Positions 34,042-43,320 are shown, numbered from the stretch's first letter. The stretch is DNA of 64,000 nt from Nitrospira moscoviensis (GCF_001273775.1 NZ_CP011801.1:868001-932000); one strand, 5' to 3'. Notes: generated by a model not told the origin, from the letters alone. Numbers and translations are program-made.

Positions 34042-36654
34042 ATGCGCTCCCAGTTCAGAGTCCTATGGCTCCTCTTCACCGCGCACGTCAGCCAGCGGCC
34101 GTTCCGCACGCTCCTGACCGTCATCGGCGTCGCGCTCGGCGTGGCGGCCTCGGTGGCGGTGCGGACGGCGAATCTTGACGTCCTGCGGTCGTTCGAACAG
34201 GCCGTGCTGACGGTCGCCGGTCCGACGACACTGGAAATTTCCGGGGGCGATCCCGGTGTGGATGAACAACTCATTCCCTCCATTCGAACGGTGCCCGGCG
34301 TCACCTCAGCCGCTCCGGTGATCCTTCAGACAGCGGTCAGGGTGGGCAATGGATCGTCTGAACCGGCGGTGCAGGTCCTCGGCCTGGATCTGTTGGCCGA
34401 GATCGATCATCGGGGCTTTCGTCTGAAGGACCGAGCAGACCGCTCTCTCGAGTCCTTGCTCGATCCCGAGAGCGTCTTTCTCGGAAAGCGGCTCGCCGCC
34501 GAATGGAATGTGGCGATCGGCGATCGAATCCCGGTGCAGGCGGGGCCCCGCCGGGTTGCGGTTCGAGTGGCCGGGATTCTGGAAGAGGCCTCGGGGCGGG
34601 CGTCCTCCTGGGATCGCCTGGCGGTCATGGATATCGCCTCGGCGCAAGTCATGTTCGGCCTGATCGGCCGGGTCGACCGGATCGACGTGGTCACGAGTTC
34701 GGAGGCAGACGTCGCCGAGGTCGCGCAAGCCATTGGGGCGCTCCTGCCATCGCATCTCACTGTTGAACGGCCGTCGAGCCGCAGCCGGCACGTCGAGCAG
34801 ATGGTCAGCGCGTTTCGTCTCAATCTCACGGTTCTCAGTTGGGTGGGACTCTTGGTCGGCATGTTTCTCATCTACAACACGATGGCGTTTGCGGTGGCCC
34901 AGCGCCGGCGTGAGATCGGCGTGTTCCGGGCCGTCGGCATGACCGAAGCCCGTGTGGCGCTGTTTGTGCTGGCGGAGGCCGCCCTGCTCGGTGTGCTCGG
35001 AGGTCTGGTGGGGAGCGCCGGCGGCGTCCTGCTGGCGCAGCAGCTCATCCAGGTGGTCAGCCGCACGATATCGGACTTGTATGTCCCGATCGGCACGGAA
35101 GAGGGATGGGGGTGGGGAACCAGCCGGTCTTGGGCGCTTTCGGTGGAAGGCGTCGTGATCGGATGTGCCGTCGCCATGCTCGGTGCGCTGGGGCCGAGTC
35201 TGGATGCGGCCCGCACGGTCACCGTCCGCGCGTTGGCGCCCGGTGACTATGAGACCACTCAGCAAGCGCGAGTCGGCCTCCTCAGCCTTGCAGGGGGCGC
35301 CCTGCTTGTGCTGGCCGGACTCTTGAGTTTGGTCGGCCCCGTCCGCGGCGTGCCCCTCTTCGGCTATGTCGCGACTTTTTGCGTCTTGGCCGGACTTTCC
35401 TGTCTCGCGCCGATCTGCGTCCGAAGTTGGAGCCGGGCGGCGCGTCAAGGATCCGGCGGGATGTCCGCTCGAGGAGCAATGCGGGAGATTGCCGTGGATC
35501 ATGCCGCGCGGAATCCCGGGCGCAGCGGGGTGACGGTCTCGGCTCTGATGGTCGGGCTGGCGATCATGATCGGCGTCCTCATCATGGTGCGGAGTTTCCG
35601 GCATACGGTCGAGTTGTGGATCAACGACACGGTGATCGCCGACATCGTGGTGGCGCCGTCGAGTTGGTTGCGAGGGGCGGAAGCGGGGAGCGTCGGACGA
35701 AGCTTGCCGGCGGTCTGGCTTCCGGTGCTGGCCGCTCTTCCCGGCGTAGATGCGGTGGACAGTTATCGCGATGCGCGGGTCGAAGTGAACGGACAGCGGA
35801 TCGCGCTGGTCTCCCGCGACCTGCGGCTGCATGCCCGGCGCAGCCGGTATCTGGTGCGCAACGGCGATTCCGGTGAAGCGTTGAACCGGGCCGTGGACAG
35901 CGGCGGTGTGCTGGTTTCCGAAGTGCTGGCGAATCGTCTCGGACTCCGGGAAGGGCAGACTCTGGAGATCAAGAGCCCCGCGGGGATGCAAGCCGTGCCC
36001 ATCGTGGCCGTCTTCTATGACTACGCCACCGACGGGGGAAAACTGGTGATGGACCGGGCCCTATATCAATCCCTCTGGCGCGATCAATCGGTGACGGTCT
36101 ATCCGGTCTATTTGAAAGGCGGCGCGGACCTCGATCGGGCCCGTGACGCGATCGCCGCGGCGTTGAAGCGCGCCTATCCCGACGCCCAAGAGCCGCTGCT
36201 GATCAGCAACGCGGAGCTGCGCAAAGAGATTCTCGAGATCTTCGATCGAACGTTTCTCCTGACCTATGTCCTGGAAGCCATCGCCGTCATCATCGCCATG
36301 CTGGGCATCGTCAACACGCTGGTGACCTCCGTGTGGGAGCGGCGGCGGGAATTGGCCACGCTGCGCGCGATCGGAGGCAGCGAAGGGCAGATCAAACAGT
36401 TGGTCCTCTGGGAGGCGGCTTATCTGGGGATCGTCGGCATCACGCTGGGACTCATCGGCGGGGGGCTGCTCTCCGTCCTCCTGATCAAAGTGATCAACAA
36501 GCAATCGTTCGGCTGGACGATTCAAATGATCGTGCCGGTGGGCTCGCTGCTGCAGGCCGTCGGCTTGGCCGCGGCGGCAACTCTGATTGCCGGCTACTTT
36601 CCCGCCCGCTGGGCCGCGCAGCAGCCGGTGGTGGAGGGGTTGAGAGAGGAGTGA
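34042..36654 (+). CDS. Large FtsX/MacB-type ABC transporter permease
   Basis: 870 aa with two FtsX domains. An N-terminal helix (20-40), a periplasmic MacB_PCD domain (about 45-240), an FtsX domain (about 250-400: LSWVGLLVGMFLIYNTMAFAV, AVGMTEARVALFVLAEAALLG), a second helix pair (about 410-460), a second periplasmic domain, and a final FtsX domain (LEAIAVIIAMLGIVNTLVTSV, LRAIGGSEGQIKQLV). This topology (about ten helices) is that of LolE/YbbP-like exporters or lipoprotein/lipid transporters. The LolD-like ATPase at 31987 is the likely partner. Confidence 0.85.
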   Translation: MRSQFRVLWLLFTAHVSQRPFRTLLTVIGVALGVAASVAVRTANLDVLRSFEQAVLTVAGPTTLEISGGDPGVDEQLIPSIRTVPGVTSAAPVILQTAVRVGNGSSEPAVQVLGLDLLAEIDHRGFRLKDRADRSLESLLDPESVFLGKRLAAEWNVAIGDRIPVQAGPRRVAVRVAGILEEASGRASSWDRLAVMDIASAQVMFGLIGRVDRIDVVTSSEADVAEVAQAIGALLPSHLTVERPSSRSRHVEQMVSAFRLNLTVLSWVGLLVGMFLIYNTMAFAVAQRRREIGVFRAVGMTEARVALFVLAEAALLGVLGGLVGSAGGVLLAQQLIQVVSRTISDLYVPIGTEEGWGWGTSRSWALSVEGVVIGCAVAMLGALGPSLDAARTVTVRALAPGDYETTQQARVGLLSLAGGALLVLAGLLSLVGPVRGVPLFGYVATFCVLAGLSCLAPICVRSWSRAARQGSGGMSARGAMREIAVDHAARNPGRSGVTVSALMVGLAIMIGVLIMVRSFRHTVELWINDTVIADIVVAPSSWLRGAEAGSVGRSLPAVWLPVLAALPGVDAVDSYRDARVEVNGQRIALVSRDLRLHARRSRYLVRNGDSGEALNRAVDSGGVLVSEVLANRLGLREGQTLEIKSPAGMQAVPIVAVFYDYATDGGKLVMDRALYQSLWRDQSVTVYPVYLKGGADLDRARDAIAAALKRAYPDAQEPLLISNAELRKEILEIFDRTFLLTYVLEAIAVIIAMLGIVNTLVTSVWERRRELATLRAIGGSEGQIKQLVLWEAAYLGIVGITLGLIGGGLLSVLLIKVINKQSFGWTIQMIVPVGSLLQAVGLAAAATLIAGYFPARWAAQQPVVEGLREE

Positions 36655-36769
36655 AAAATCTCAGGGCTTCTTCGGCGTGCCGTGCATGCGGGCCGAAGTG
36701 CGTCCCCGGCGGCTCGTGGAAAGGCACTGGAGGGTGGTTACTTAGCACGAGGCATAACCCTCCTTCTCG

Positions 36770-37762
36770 TCAGTTGGCCACCGGCTGCTGGTAGTCCACT
36801 TCGATCGTGAAGCCGAGATCTTCGATCATGCCCCATACTTCCGGCGCCGGCGCGCCGGGTGTAGTCAGGTAGCCGTTCACGAAGACGGAGTCGGCGGGAT
36901 AGAGGGCGAGCGGCTGGAGGCTTCGGAGGTTGTGCTCCCGGCCGCCCGCGATCCGGATCTCTGTGCGGGGATGGAGGAAGCGGAAGAGGCACAATACTTT
37001 CAAGCACCGTCGCGGTGTGAGGGCGTCGCACTTCTCCAGCGGCGTGCCGGCGACCGGATGAAGCGTATTCAGGGGAATGGAATCGGGCTTGACGTCGCGC
37101 AGGGCTGTCGCCAGATCAATGACATCCTCGTCTTTCTCGCCCATGCCGACGATGCCGCCGGAGCAGATTTCCAATCCTGCCGCCCGGGCGTTTTTAATGG
37201 TCGTCAGGCGATCCTGGAACGTATGGGTGGTGCAGATCGACGCGTGATAGGCCTCGCTGGTGTTGAGGTTGTGGTTGACGCGATCCACGCCGGCGGCTTT
37301 CAACCGCTTGGCCTGGTGCTCGTTCATCAAGCCGAGCGAGCAGCAGATCTGAATCGGAATCTCCTGCTTGATGGCGCGGACGGCGCCGGCGATCTCGTCG
37401 ATCTCCCGATCCAGCGGGCCGCGGCCGCTGATGACGATGCAGTAGCGTTGCGCTTTCGACGCGGCGGCTTGGCGCGCCCCCTCGATCATCTGTCGCTGCG
37501 GCAGCAAGTTGTAGCGCTCGATCGGCGCGGTGGAGACGGCGGACTGCGAACAGTAGTGGCAATCTTCCTGGCAGGCGCCGCTCTTGGCGTTTTGCAGCAT
37601 CTGGAGGCGAACCGTGCGGCCGAAATACTTGGACCGGACCTGAAAGGCGGCGTGCAATAAGGCGAGAAGATCCTCGTCCGGCGTGTCGAGCACTGATTGC
37701 GATTCGACCCTGGTGAGAGCTTCATCCCGCAGAGCTTTGTCTGCCAAGACCATGTAGTCCAT
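36770..37762 (-). CDS. bioB: Biotin synthase
   Basis: 330 aa from ATG 37762. Radical SAM enzyme that inserts sulfur into dethiobiotin. The cluster motif GACQEDCHYCSQS (C-x3-C-x2-C) is at about 60-70, followed by YCIVISGRGP, NHNLNTSEAYHASICTTHTF, EICSGGIVGMGE and PLNTLHPVAGTPLE. The second cluster ligands (Cys in QICCSLG and Arg in RIAGGRE) are present. Downstream of the lapAB-like gene by 88 bases. Start fixed by family alignment. bioA/bioD/bioF are not in the window. Confidence 0.95.
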   Translation of the reverse strand: MDYMVLADKALRDEALTRVESQSVLDTPDEDLLALLHAAFQVRSKYFGRTVRLQMLQNAKSGACQEDCHYCSQSAVSTAPIERYNLLPQRQMIEGARQAAASKAQRYCIVISGRGPLDREIDEIAGAVRAIKQEIPIQICCSLGLMNEHQAKRLKAAGVDRVNHNLNTSEAYHASICTTHTFQDRLTTIKNARAAGLEICSGGIVGMGEKDEDVIDLATALRDVKPDSIPLNTLHPVAGTPLEKCDALTPRRCLKVLCLFRFLHPRTEIRIAGGREHNLRSLQPLALYPADSVFVNGYLTTPGAPAPEVWGMIEDLGFTIEVDYQQPVAN

Positions 37763-37850
37763 GCGAGCCTCAGTGTAGGGCAACCTGCGAAGTGGTATCC
37801 GGCACTTCACGAAATCGCCAAATCACACAATCAACAAATGTGTTGGGAAA

Positions 37851-39248
37851 TTACACGGTTTCAAACGGAGAAGCAATGCCTTGATACGGAACGGCGCGCA
37901 CGGAAGCAGGAATGCCGGCCGCAGGAGCGGCCTGGCCCGCTTCGAGCCAGGGGAGCGCCGTCAGGGTGTTCCATCTCGCGCAACGCCGGCAGCGGCCGGA
38001 CCATTCCACCGACTCCTGCTGGCACTGCGTACAGATGTAGGGCACCACGACGCGTTTCTTGAAGCTGAGCGCTTTCTTGAGCTCGACGATCGCCTGCTCG
38101 AAGTGCTGCTTGCGCAGGAACAGATTCGCCATGATCTTGTGGTAGTCCAGCAGGTAATCTTGCGGCCCTTCGATGGTGGAGAGGACGTCGAAGGCTTCGT
38201 CCACCATTTCGAGCCGATAGTAGAGCTTGCCCAGATAGAACTGGAGCACGGGGTTCTGCGGGTCCTGCTGCAGCGCTTCCTGGTAGACGCGGATGATTTC
38301 GCCGGGTTCTCCCTGCTCCAGAAACAGCTCTTCCAGCCGATGGAGAATGATCACGCTGTGCGTGCGTGTATAGACTTTCTTGAGAATTTCGACCGCATCT
38401 TTCGTTTTGCCCTCGTGGATGAGAATCTCCCCCAGACCGATGTAGGCCGGGAGAAAGCTGCGATCCTTTTTGATCGCGCCCCGGAAATACCGCCGCGCCT
38501 TGTCGGGGTGCCCGCGTTCCAAGAGTTGGCGCCCCACCTCATACATGCATCCGACGAGGAGGGCCGCTTCCGCCTGTTTTTCGGTCTCGGGCAGATTGGC
38601 CTTCAGCAACCGGTGCTGGATTTCCAGCGCGTCGCTCCACTTTTCCAAGCGGATATTGAGATCCCGCTTCCTGATGAGCGCGGTCAGGTTGTCCGGCTCG
38701 ATCCGCAGGATCTTCTGCAATGTCTGCAGCGCTTCTTCGTACCGCTTGGCGCTTTCCAAATCCTTGGCCAGCTCCAGCAGGACCTCGATGTCGCGATCGT
38801 CCACGCGGTGCGCGTGCTGGTGCAACCGGATGGCCTCGGCGTAGTTCTGCTCCGACCGGTAGATGTTGCCCAGCCAGAGCAGCGAATCCACGCGATTGGG
38901 GTCGATGGCCAGGGCCTTTTCGAACAGGCCGATCGCTTCGACGGTGCGTTTGGACATGAAGGCATGGGTGCCTTCCCGGTGCAGCGCGTCCACCTTCTCC
39001 TTGCGGCGGACGAGACGGTTGCTGCGCCAGTTGAGGATCACGTGCGCGGTCTGCTGTAAGCCCACGACGAATGTGACGATCACCGCGCCGATCGCCATGG
39101 AAATCAAGACCAGCGTCACGGGGCTCAGCTCGAATTCCGCCGAGGAGCTCGTCCGGATCGTGACCATGCCGGGGTTCAGCTCACGGAAATAGCTGTAGAT
39201 GAAGACGCCGGCGCTGACCAGGAAAATGGTGGTAAGCAGTCTGAGCAT
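37851..39248 (-). CDS. LapA-LapB-like fusion: membrane anchor, TPR and zinc domain
   Basis: 465 aa. Two N-terminal helices (residues 4-20 and 44-64) with the spacing of LapA/DUF1049 (FELSPVTLVLISMAIGAVIVTFVVGLQQ), then about eight TPR units (residues 88-390) as in LapB/YciM, and a C-terminal rubredoxin-type zinc site, YICTQCQQESVEWSGRCRRCARW. In E. coli LapA and LapB are separate genes that adjust LpxC turnover and so lipopolysaccharide amount; here both parts are in one chain, which also carries a 35-residue tail after the zinc site. Four bases after rsfS. Confidence 0.85.
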   Translation of the reverse strand: MLRLLTTIFLVSAGVFIYSYFRELNPGMVTIRTSSSAEFELSPVTLVLISMAIGAVIVTFVVGLQQTAHVILNWRSNRLVRRKEKVDALHREGTHAFMSKRTVEAIGLFEKALAIDPNRVDSLLWLGNIYRSEQNYAEAIRLHQHAHRVDDRDIEVLLELAKDLESAKRYEEALQTLQKILRIEPDNLTALIRKRDLNIRLEKWSDALEIQHRLLKANLPETEKQAEAALLVGCMYEVGRQLLERGHPDKARRYFRGAIKKDRSFLPAYIGLGEILIHEGKTKDAVEILKKVYTRTHSVIILHRLEELFLEQGEPGEIIRVYQEALQQDPQNPVLQFYLGKLYYRLEMVDEAFDVLSTIEGPQDYLLDYHKIMANLFLRKQHFEQAIVELKKALSFKKRVVVPYICTQCQQESVEWSGRCRRCARWNTLTALPWLEAGQAAPAAGIPASVRAVPYQGIASPFETV

Positions 39249-39251
39249 GGC

Positions 39252-39647
39252 CTAACCCGACCGTCGCGCTTTGGCTCGCCGCACGACGATCCGCTTTTTA
39301 GGCGTCGCGGCCGGAGCGGGCGCCCCATCGGGAATCTTGACCCGCTTGGCATCGCTCCACAATCGCTCGAGCGCGTAATGGGCGCGCGTGTCTTGGCGGA
39401 AGATATGGGCGACGACATCCCCGAAGTCGAGCAGGACCCACTGTCCCGAGGCCGTGCCTTCGATGCTCAGGGGCCGTTCACCGGTTCGAGACAAGACCCA
39501 GTCGATATGGTCGGCAATAGCACGGGTCTGGCGATCCGATTCCGCCGACCCCAGCACGAGATAATCGGCCACCGAGGTGAGCGGCGCGACGTGGAGGACC
39601 TCGACATCAAGGGCTTTCTTGTCGAGCATCGCCCGGCCGATGGCCAA
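39252..39647 (-). CDS. rsfS: Ribosome silencing factor RsfS
   Basis: 131 aa from TTG 39647. RsfS binds L14 and blocks subunit joining in starvation. The fold runs MLDKKALDVEVLHVAPLTSVADYLVLGSAESDRQTRAIADHI, then SIEGTASGQWVLLDFGDVVAHIFRQDTRAHYALERLWSDA. The start is unsettled: no ATG or GTG lies near the right place. Candidates are TTG 39647, ATG 39629, or a non-standard ATC at 39674 that sits six bases after a perfect AGGAGG inside nadD and gives the usual family N-terminus. It overlaps nadD in that case. The tail is basic (KKRIVVRRAKARRSG). Confidence 0.85.
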   Translation of the reverse strand: MAIGRAMLDKKALDVEVLHVAPLTSVADYLVLGSAESDRQTRAIADHIDWVLSRTGERPLSIEGTASGQWVLLDFGDVVAHIFRQDTRAHYALERLWSDAKRVKIPDGAPAPAATPKKRIVVRRAKARRSG

Positions 39648-39657
39648 GGCGGTCGCC

Positions 39658-40344
39658 TTAGATGTGTGTGTGATCGGGATCCTCCTGATACAGACGATGA
39701 TGAAGTATATAAGATTCGACCGGGGGCGGCAACCAGTTTGCCAGCGGCTCGCCGTCCCGGATCCGGCGGCGGATATCGGAAGCGGAGATCGGGCAGGGGG
39801 GAAGCGGCAGGCAAATGACGCCGAGGCCCGACGGCAGCGGAATGTCGAGCCGGTCGACTTCTCGGGAGTCGAGCCGTGCCAGGACATCAGACGCAAGCGG
39901 GGGAAGCATCGGCAGGCCGGCCAGCGATCGGTACGATTGTCCGGGGCGCGAGATCACGACGAACCGGCACGCGCGGAGCAGGGCGTCCGGTTCCCGCCAC
40001 GTCGGAAAATCAAGAAAGGCGTCGAGCCCGATGAGGAAGTAGAGGTCGGCGGACGAGCCATAGTGCTGGTACAGTTCGCGGACCGTGTCGATGGAGTAGG
40101 ACTTGCCGCCTCGCCGCAGCTCAACGTCGGAGAGATCGAAGGAGTCGGTTCCGGCGATCGCCAGCCGGACCATTTCGTAGCGGTCTTTAGCCGGCGCGAG
40201 TTCCTTGTCTTGCTTATGAGGGGGTGTTCCGGAGGGAATGAAGAGGACGCGGTCCAGTCCGAGCTTCTCCCGGGCGTCCTGTGCGATACCGAGATGACCA
40301 AAATGGATCGGATTGAAGCTGCCGCCCAGCAAGCCGAGACGCAT
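39658..40344 (-). CDS. nadD: Nicotinate-nucleotide adenylyltransferase
   Basis: 228 aa from ATG 40344. Adds AMP to nicotinate mononucleotide in NAD synthesis. The nucleotidyltransferase motifs are GGSFNPIHFGHLGIAQDA (residues 8-25, containing the (H/T)xGH motif), PSGTPPHK, DTVRELYQHYG, IGLDAFLDFPTW and the ISASDIRRRI phosphate-binding segment. An in-frame extension to 40380 lies in a repeat-like region and is left out. The nadD-rsfS order is conserved in many bacteria. Confidence 0.95.
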   Translation of the reverse strand: MRLGLLGGSFNPIHFGHLGIAQDAREKLGLDRVLFIPSGTPPHKQDKELAPAKDRYEMVRLAIAGTDSFDLSDVELRRGGKSYSIDTVRELYQHYGSSADLYFLIGLDAFLDFPTWREPDALLRACRFVVISRPGQSYRSLAGLPMLPPLASDVLARLDSREVDRLDIPLPSGLGVICLPLPPCPISASDIRRRIRDGEPLANWLPPPVESYILHHRLYQEDPDHTHI

Positions 40345-40414
40345 TGCCGATGTTGAATGTTTAATGATGATGCGCTCCATTCAACACGAAACGTCGAGCG
40401 TTAAACATTTCCTG

Positions 40415-41536
40415 TCAGAGAATCACCAAATTGTCCCGGTGGATCACTTCCTCATATTCCTGCGGGCCGAGTTGCTGCTGGATGTCCTGCGTCTTGAGCC
40501 CTTTCACCCGGTTGAGGGCGTCCGAGGAAAAGTTTACGAGGCCTTTGGCGAATTCTTTTCCGTCGGGGTCCAGACAGACGACCGGGTCGCCGGCTTCGAA
40601 GTGTCCCGTGACGCCGGTGATGCCGGAGGCCAGCAGGCTCTTGCCGCGCTGCGCGAGCGCGTCCACGGCACCTTGATCGAGATGGACTTGTCCGCGGGGC
40701 CGGAGCGTGAAGGCGATCCAATGTTTGCGGCTGGTCAGGCGCCGCTCTCGCGCGAGAAAGAGGCTCCCGCCCGGCTCGCCCGCGAGCACGGCCGGCAGCA
40801 GCCCGGCCCGCTCCCCGTTGACGATCAAGGTCGGGACGCCGTATTCGCCGACTTTCTTCGCCGCCCGGACTTTGGTCGCCATGCCCCCGGTGCCTTCAAA
40901 CGTGCTGGACGCGCCGGCTCGGTGTTCGATGTTTCCCGTGATCTCCGGAATGACCGGAATGAGGGTGGCGGCCGGATTCTTCCGCGGATCTTCCGTATAG
41001 AGGCCGTCGACGTCGGATAAGATGACCAGCAAATCGGCGTCCACGAGATGGGCGACTTCGCCGGCCAGTGTGTCGTTGTCGCCCACTCGGATTTCATCCA
41101 CTGCGACCGTGTCATTTTCGTTGATGATCGGCAGGACACCGAAGCCGATGAGCGCAGCGAGGGTGTAGCGGGCGTTCAGGAACCGCCGCCGGTCTGCGAG
41201 GTCCTGATGCGTCAGCAGGATTTGGGCGACCTGAATGCCGAGCCGCTCGAACGCCTTTTCATAGGCCCACATGAGCCGGCTCTGTCCCACCGCCGCGGCT
41301 GCCTGCTTCACCGGCAGGGTCTTCGGGTAGTCTTTGAGCCCAAGTTTCTTAATGCCGGAGACGATGGCCCCGGAGGAGACGATCAACACTTCGCGGCCGC
41401 CGGCGCGGAGGGCGCCGATTTCTCCGGCCAGGCGCTCGATCTGGTCCGGCCGCAAGCCGCTGGCGCGGGAGGCGATCAGGCTGCTGCCGATCTTGACGAC
41501 GATCCGCTTGGCCTGCGTCAGGATTTGGTCTCGCAT
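40415..41536 (-). CDS. proB: Glutamate 5-kinase with PUA domain
   Basis: 373 aa. First enzyme of proline synthesis. The kinase domain carries VVKIGSSLI (1-25), VSSGAIVSGIKKLGL, INENDTVAVDEIRVGDNDTLAGEVAHLVDADLLVILSDVDGLYTEDPR, and GTGGMATKVRAAKKVGEYGVPTLIVNG. The C-terminal 90 residues form a PUA domain. Its start overlaps the end of obg by 19 bases, and the GTPase-kinase pairing is common in bacteria. proA is not in the window. Confidence 0.95.
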   Translation of the reverse strand: MRDQILTQAKRIVVKIGSSLIASRASGLRPDQIERLAGEIGALRAGGREVLIVSSGAIVSGIKKLGLKDYPKTLPVKQAAAAVGQSRLMWAYEKAFERLGIQVAQILLTHQDLADRRRFLNARYTLAALIGFGVLPIINENDTVAVDEIRVGDNDTLAGEVAHLVDADLLVILSDVDGLYTEDPRKNPAATLIPVIPEITGNIEHRAGASSTFEGTGGMATKVRAAKKVGEYGVPTLIVNGERAGLLPAVLAGEPGGSLFLARERRLTSRKHWIAFTLRPRGQVHLDQGAVDALAQRGKSLLASGITGVTGHFEAGDPVVCLDPDGKEFAKGLVNFSSDALNRVKGLKTQDIQQQLGPQEYEEVIHRDNLVIL

Positions 41537-42543
41537 GGCGCCTTCCGCAGCATCTCCACCTGTTTTCCGACGACGTCGATCAGCGCATCCAGCCCTTCCC
41601 GCGTAGCCGCCGAGACGGGGAAGCAGCGGTACTTGCGGCGCCGGCAGTAGGACTGGAGCTCCGCAAGCCGGTCGCTCTTGCCGCTGATATCGATTTTGGT
41701 GGCGACAATGGCGAAGGGGCGCCGGGTCAGCGCCTCGTCATAGGCCGCAAGCTCCTGCCGCATGATCTCAAAGCTGACCACCGGCTCTTCGGTCGCCCAT
41801 TCCGAGACGTCGATCAGGTGCAGCAGGAACGCCGTGCGCTCGATGTGACGAAGGAACTGAATGCCCAACCCCTTTCCCTCGTGGGCCCCTTCGATCAGCC
41901 CAGGGATATCGGCGACGACAAAGCTGCGATGAGATCCCCACCGGACGACGCCGAGGTTCGGAATCAGCGTCGTGAAGGGATAGTCCGCAATTTTCGGCCG
42001 GGCCGCGGACATCGCGGCGATCAGGGTCGACTTGCCGGCGTTGGGAAACCCGACCAGCCCGACGTCGGCCAGCAGCTTGAGCTCAAGCCGCAACCGCCGC
42101 TCCTCGCCCTCCGTTCCAGACTCACACCGGGTCGGCACGCGATTCGTCGAGGTTGCGAAATGGCTGTTGCCGCGCCCGCCTCGTCCCCCCCGCGCGATGA
42201 CCACGGTGTCGCCGTCCGCGACCAGATCGGCGAGCTCTTCTCCCGTGTCATCGTCGTAGATCACCGTCCCCACGGGCAACGTGACGGTCACATCTTTGCC
42301 CCGCCGTCCGGTACAGTTCGACCCGCCGCCCGGCCGGCCATCCTCCGCTTCATAGTGTTTTTGGTAGCGGAGGTCGAGCAGTGTCGTGAAACGGTGCGAG
42401 GCGGTGAAGACCACATTGCCGCCGTTCCCGCCGTCGCCGCCGTCGGGGCCGCCCCGCGGCACAAACATCTCCCGCCGGAAACTGCATATGCCGTCTCCGC
42501 CTCGACCGGCCTTCACCGTGATGCGTACTTCGTCGACAAACAT
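41518..42543 (-). CDS. obg: GTPase Obg/CgtA
   Basis: 341 aa from ATG 42543. The N-terminal Obg domain (1-155) is Gly-rich (FVPRGGPDGGDGGNGGNVVF). The GTPase domain holds VGFPNAGKSTLI (G1), YPFTTLIPNLG (G2), VADIPGLIEGAHEGKGLG (G3), VATKID (G4: T-K-x-D, here in ATKID) and PVSAATREGLD (G5). It acts in 50S assembly and growth control. It lies downstream of rplU-rpmA as in many bacteria. The 58-residue upstream extension is not homologous and is rejected. Confidence 0.95.
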   Translation of the reverse strand: MFVDEVRITVKAGRGGDGICSFRREMFVPRGGPDGGDGGNGGNVVFTASHRFTTLLDLRYQKHYEAEDGRPGGGSNCTGRRGKDVTVTLPVGTVIYDDDTGEELADLVADGDTVVIARGGRGGRGNSHFATSTNRVPTRCESGTEGEERRLRLELKLLADVGLVGFPNAGKSTLIAAMSAARPKIADYPFTTLIPNLGVVRWGSHRSFVVADIPGLIEGAHEGKGLGIQFLRHIERTAFLLHLIDVSEWATEEPVVSFEIMRQELAAYDEALTRRPFAIVATKIDISGKSDRLAELQSYCRRRKYRCFPVSAATREGLDALIDVVGKQVEMLRKAPCETKS

Positions 42544-42664
42544 ATTGTTATGCCTTGCGCAGCGGAGCCGCGCCAGGCCAGGAGTATATCCTACCCGCCC
42601 TCCGGAGAGGGAGGGTAGAAATACACTCGAGTCGATGTCGGGGATGAGCGAGGAACGAAGACAG

Positions 42665-42928
42665 TCAGGACTGGGAGGGGGCGGGGTAGACGCTGACTTT
42701 TCGTCTGGCTCGCCCACCCTCGAACTTCACCACGCCGGCGATACGCGCGAACAAGGTGTGATCCCGGCCGAGGTCCACGTTGAATCCGGGGAAAAACTTC
42801 GTTCCGCGTTGACGGACGATGATGCTGCCGGCCTTGACCGTTTCGCCGCCGTAGGCTTTGACACCCAAATACTGGGGATTACTGTCGCGACCGTTCCGTG
42901 ACGATCCGCCGCCTTTATTGGTTGCCAT
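42665..42928 (-). CDS. rpmA: Ribosomal protein L27
   Basis: 87 aa. [22 protein letters not shown] begins right after the start, so the N-terminal tail reaching the peptidyltransferase centre does not need cleavage. The core [22 protein letters not shown] and [17 protein letters not shown] is normal. The C-terminus is short. It lies between L21 and obg, 21 bases after rplU. Confidence 0.97.
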   Translation of the reverse strand: MATNKGGGSSRNGRDSNPQYLGVKAYGGETVKAGSIIVRQRGTKFFPGFNVDLGRDHTLFARIAGVVKFEGGRARRKVSVYPAPSQS

Positions 42929-42949
42929 GGTTTGTAGTCCTCTTGTCTG

Positions 42950-43264
42950 CTATGCCGTTGCGATGCCCGTCACGCGGAGCTGGGTGAAGCCCTGACGATG
43001 GCCTCGCGTCCGACGGTAGTTCTTTCGGCGCTTTTTCTTGAACACCGTGATGGACCTGGTGCGGCCGTGCCGCACAATCTCCGCCGTGACCTTCGCGCCT
43101 GGGACGAGGGGCTGGCCGATCAGGAGCCCGCTGTCTCCATGCACCAGCCGCACGTGATCCAATTGAATCGTCCCCCCCACATCTCCGGGGAGGCTTGGGA
43201 CTTGAATGGTCGAGCCGTTTTCGACTCGATACTGCTTTCCGCCTGTCTCGATGATCGCGTACAT
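42950..43264 (-). CDS. rplU: Ribosomal protein L21
   Basis: 104 aa from ATG 43264, with a GGAGG Shine-Dalgarno upstream. MYAIIETGGKQYRVENGSTIQV and VFKKKRRKNYRRTRGHRQGFTQLRV are the L21 landmarks. The longer frame to 43300 would start inside the promoter, so it is rejected. First gene of the rplU-rpmA-obg-proB-nadD-rsfS run. Confidence 0.97.
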   Translation of the reverse strand: MYAIIETGGKQYRVENGSTIQVPSLPGDVGGTIQLDHVRLVHGDSGLLIGQPLVPGAKVTAEIVRHGRTRSITVFKKKRRKNYRRTRGHRQGFTQLRVTGIATA

Positions 43265-43291
43265 GTCCGGTTCCCTCCAACGGAACGGCTC

Positions 43292-43320
43292 ATTTAACAT
43301 GCCGTTCGGCGGAGTGTCAA
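43292..43320 (-). promoter_or_regulatory. Promoter of rplU operon
   Basis: TTGACA (43320-43315) and TTAAAT (43297-43292) are 17 bases apart. The predicted start near 43285 gives a short leader of about 20 bases before ATG 43264. Confidence 0.7.

Noticed and set aside
34306..35991. 561-aa minus-strand open frame opposite the FtsX-type permease
   Set aside because: Composition is Arg/Pro/Gln/His-rich with no domain, antisense to a gene with clear membrane helices.
36655..36769. GGAGGGT/ACCCTCC hairpin after the permease and bioB ends
   Set aside because: No T tract follows in either direction; too little support for a terminator call.
37763..37860. Possible BirA operator or riboswitch upstream of bioB
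   Set aside because: No BirA-type palindrome with the expected spacing was found, only a weak CAACA/TGTTG repeat.
40345..40414. Short inverted repeats (AATGTTTAA / TTAAACATT) between proB and nadD
   Set aside because: Arms of only nine bases with no U tract; treated as minor intergenic repeat, not as a terminator or operator.
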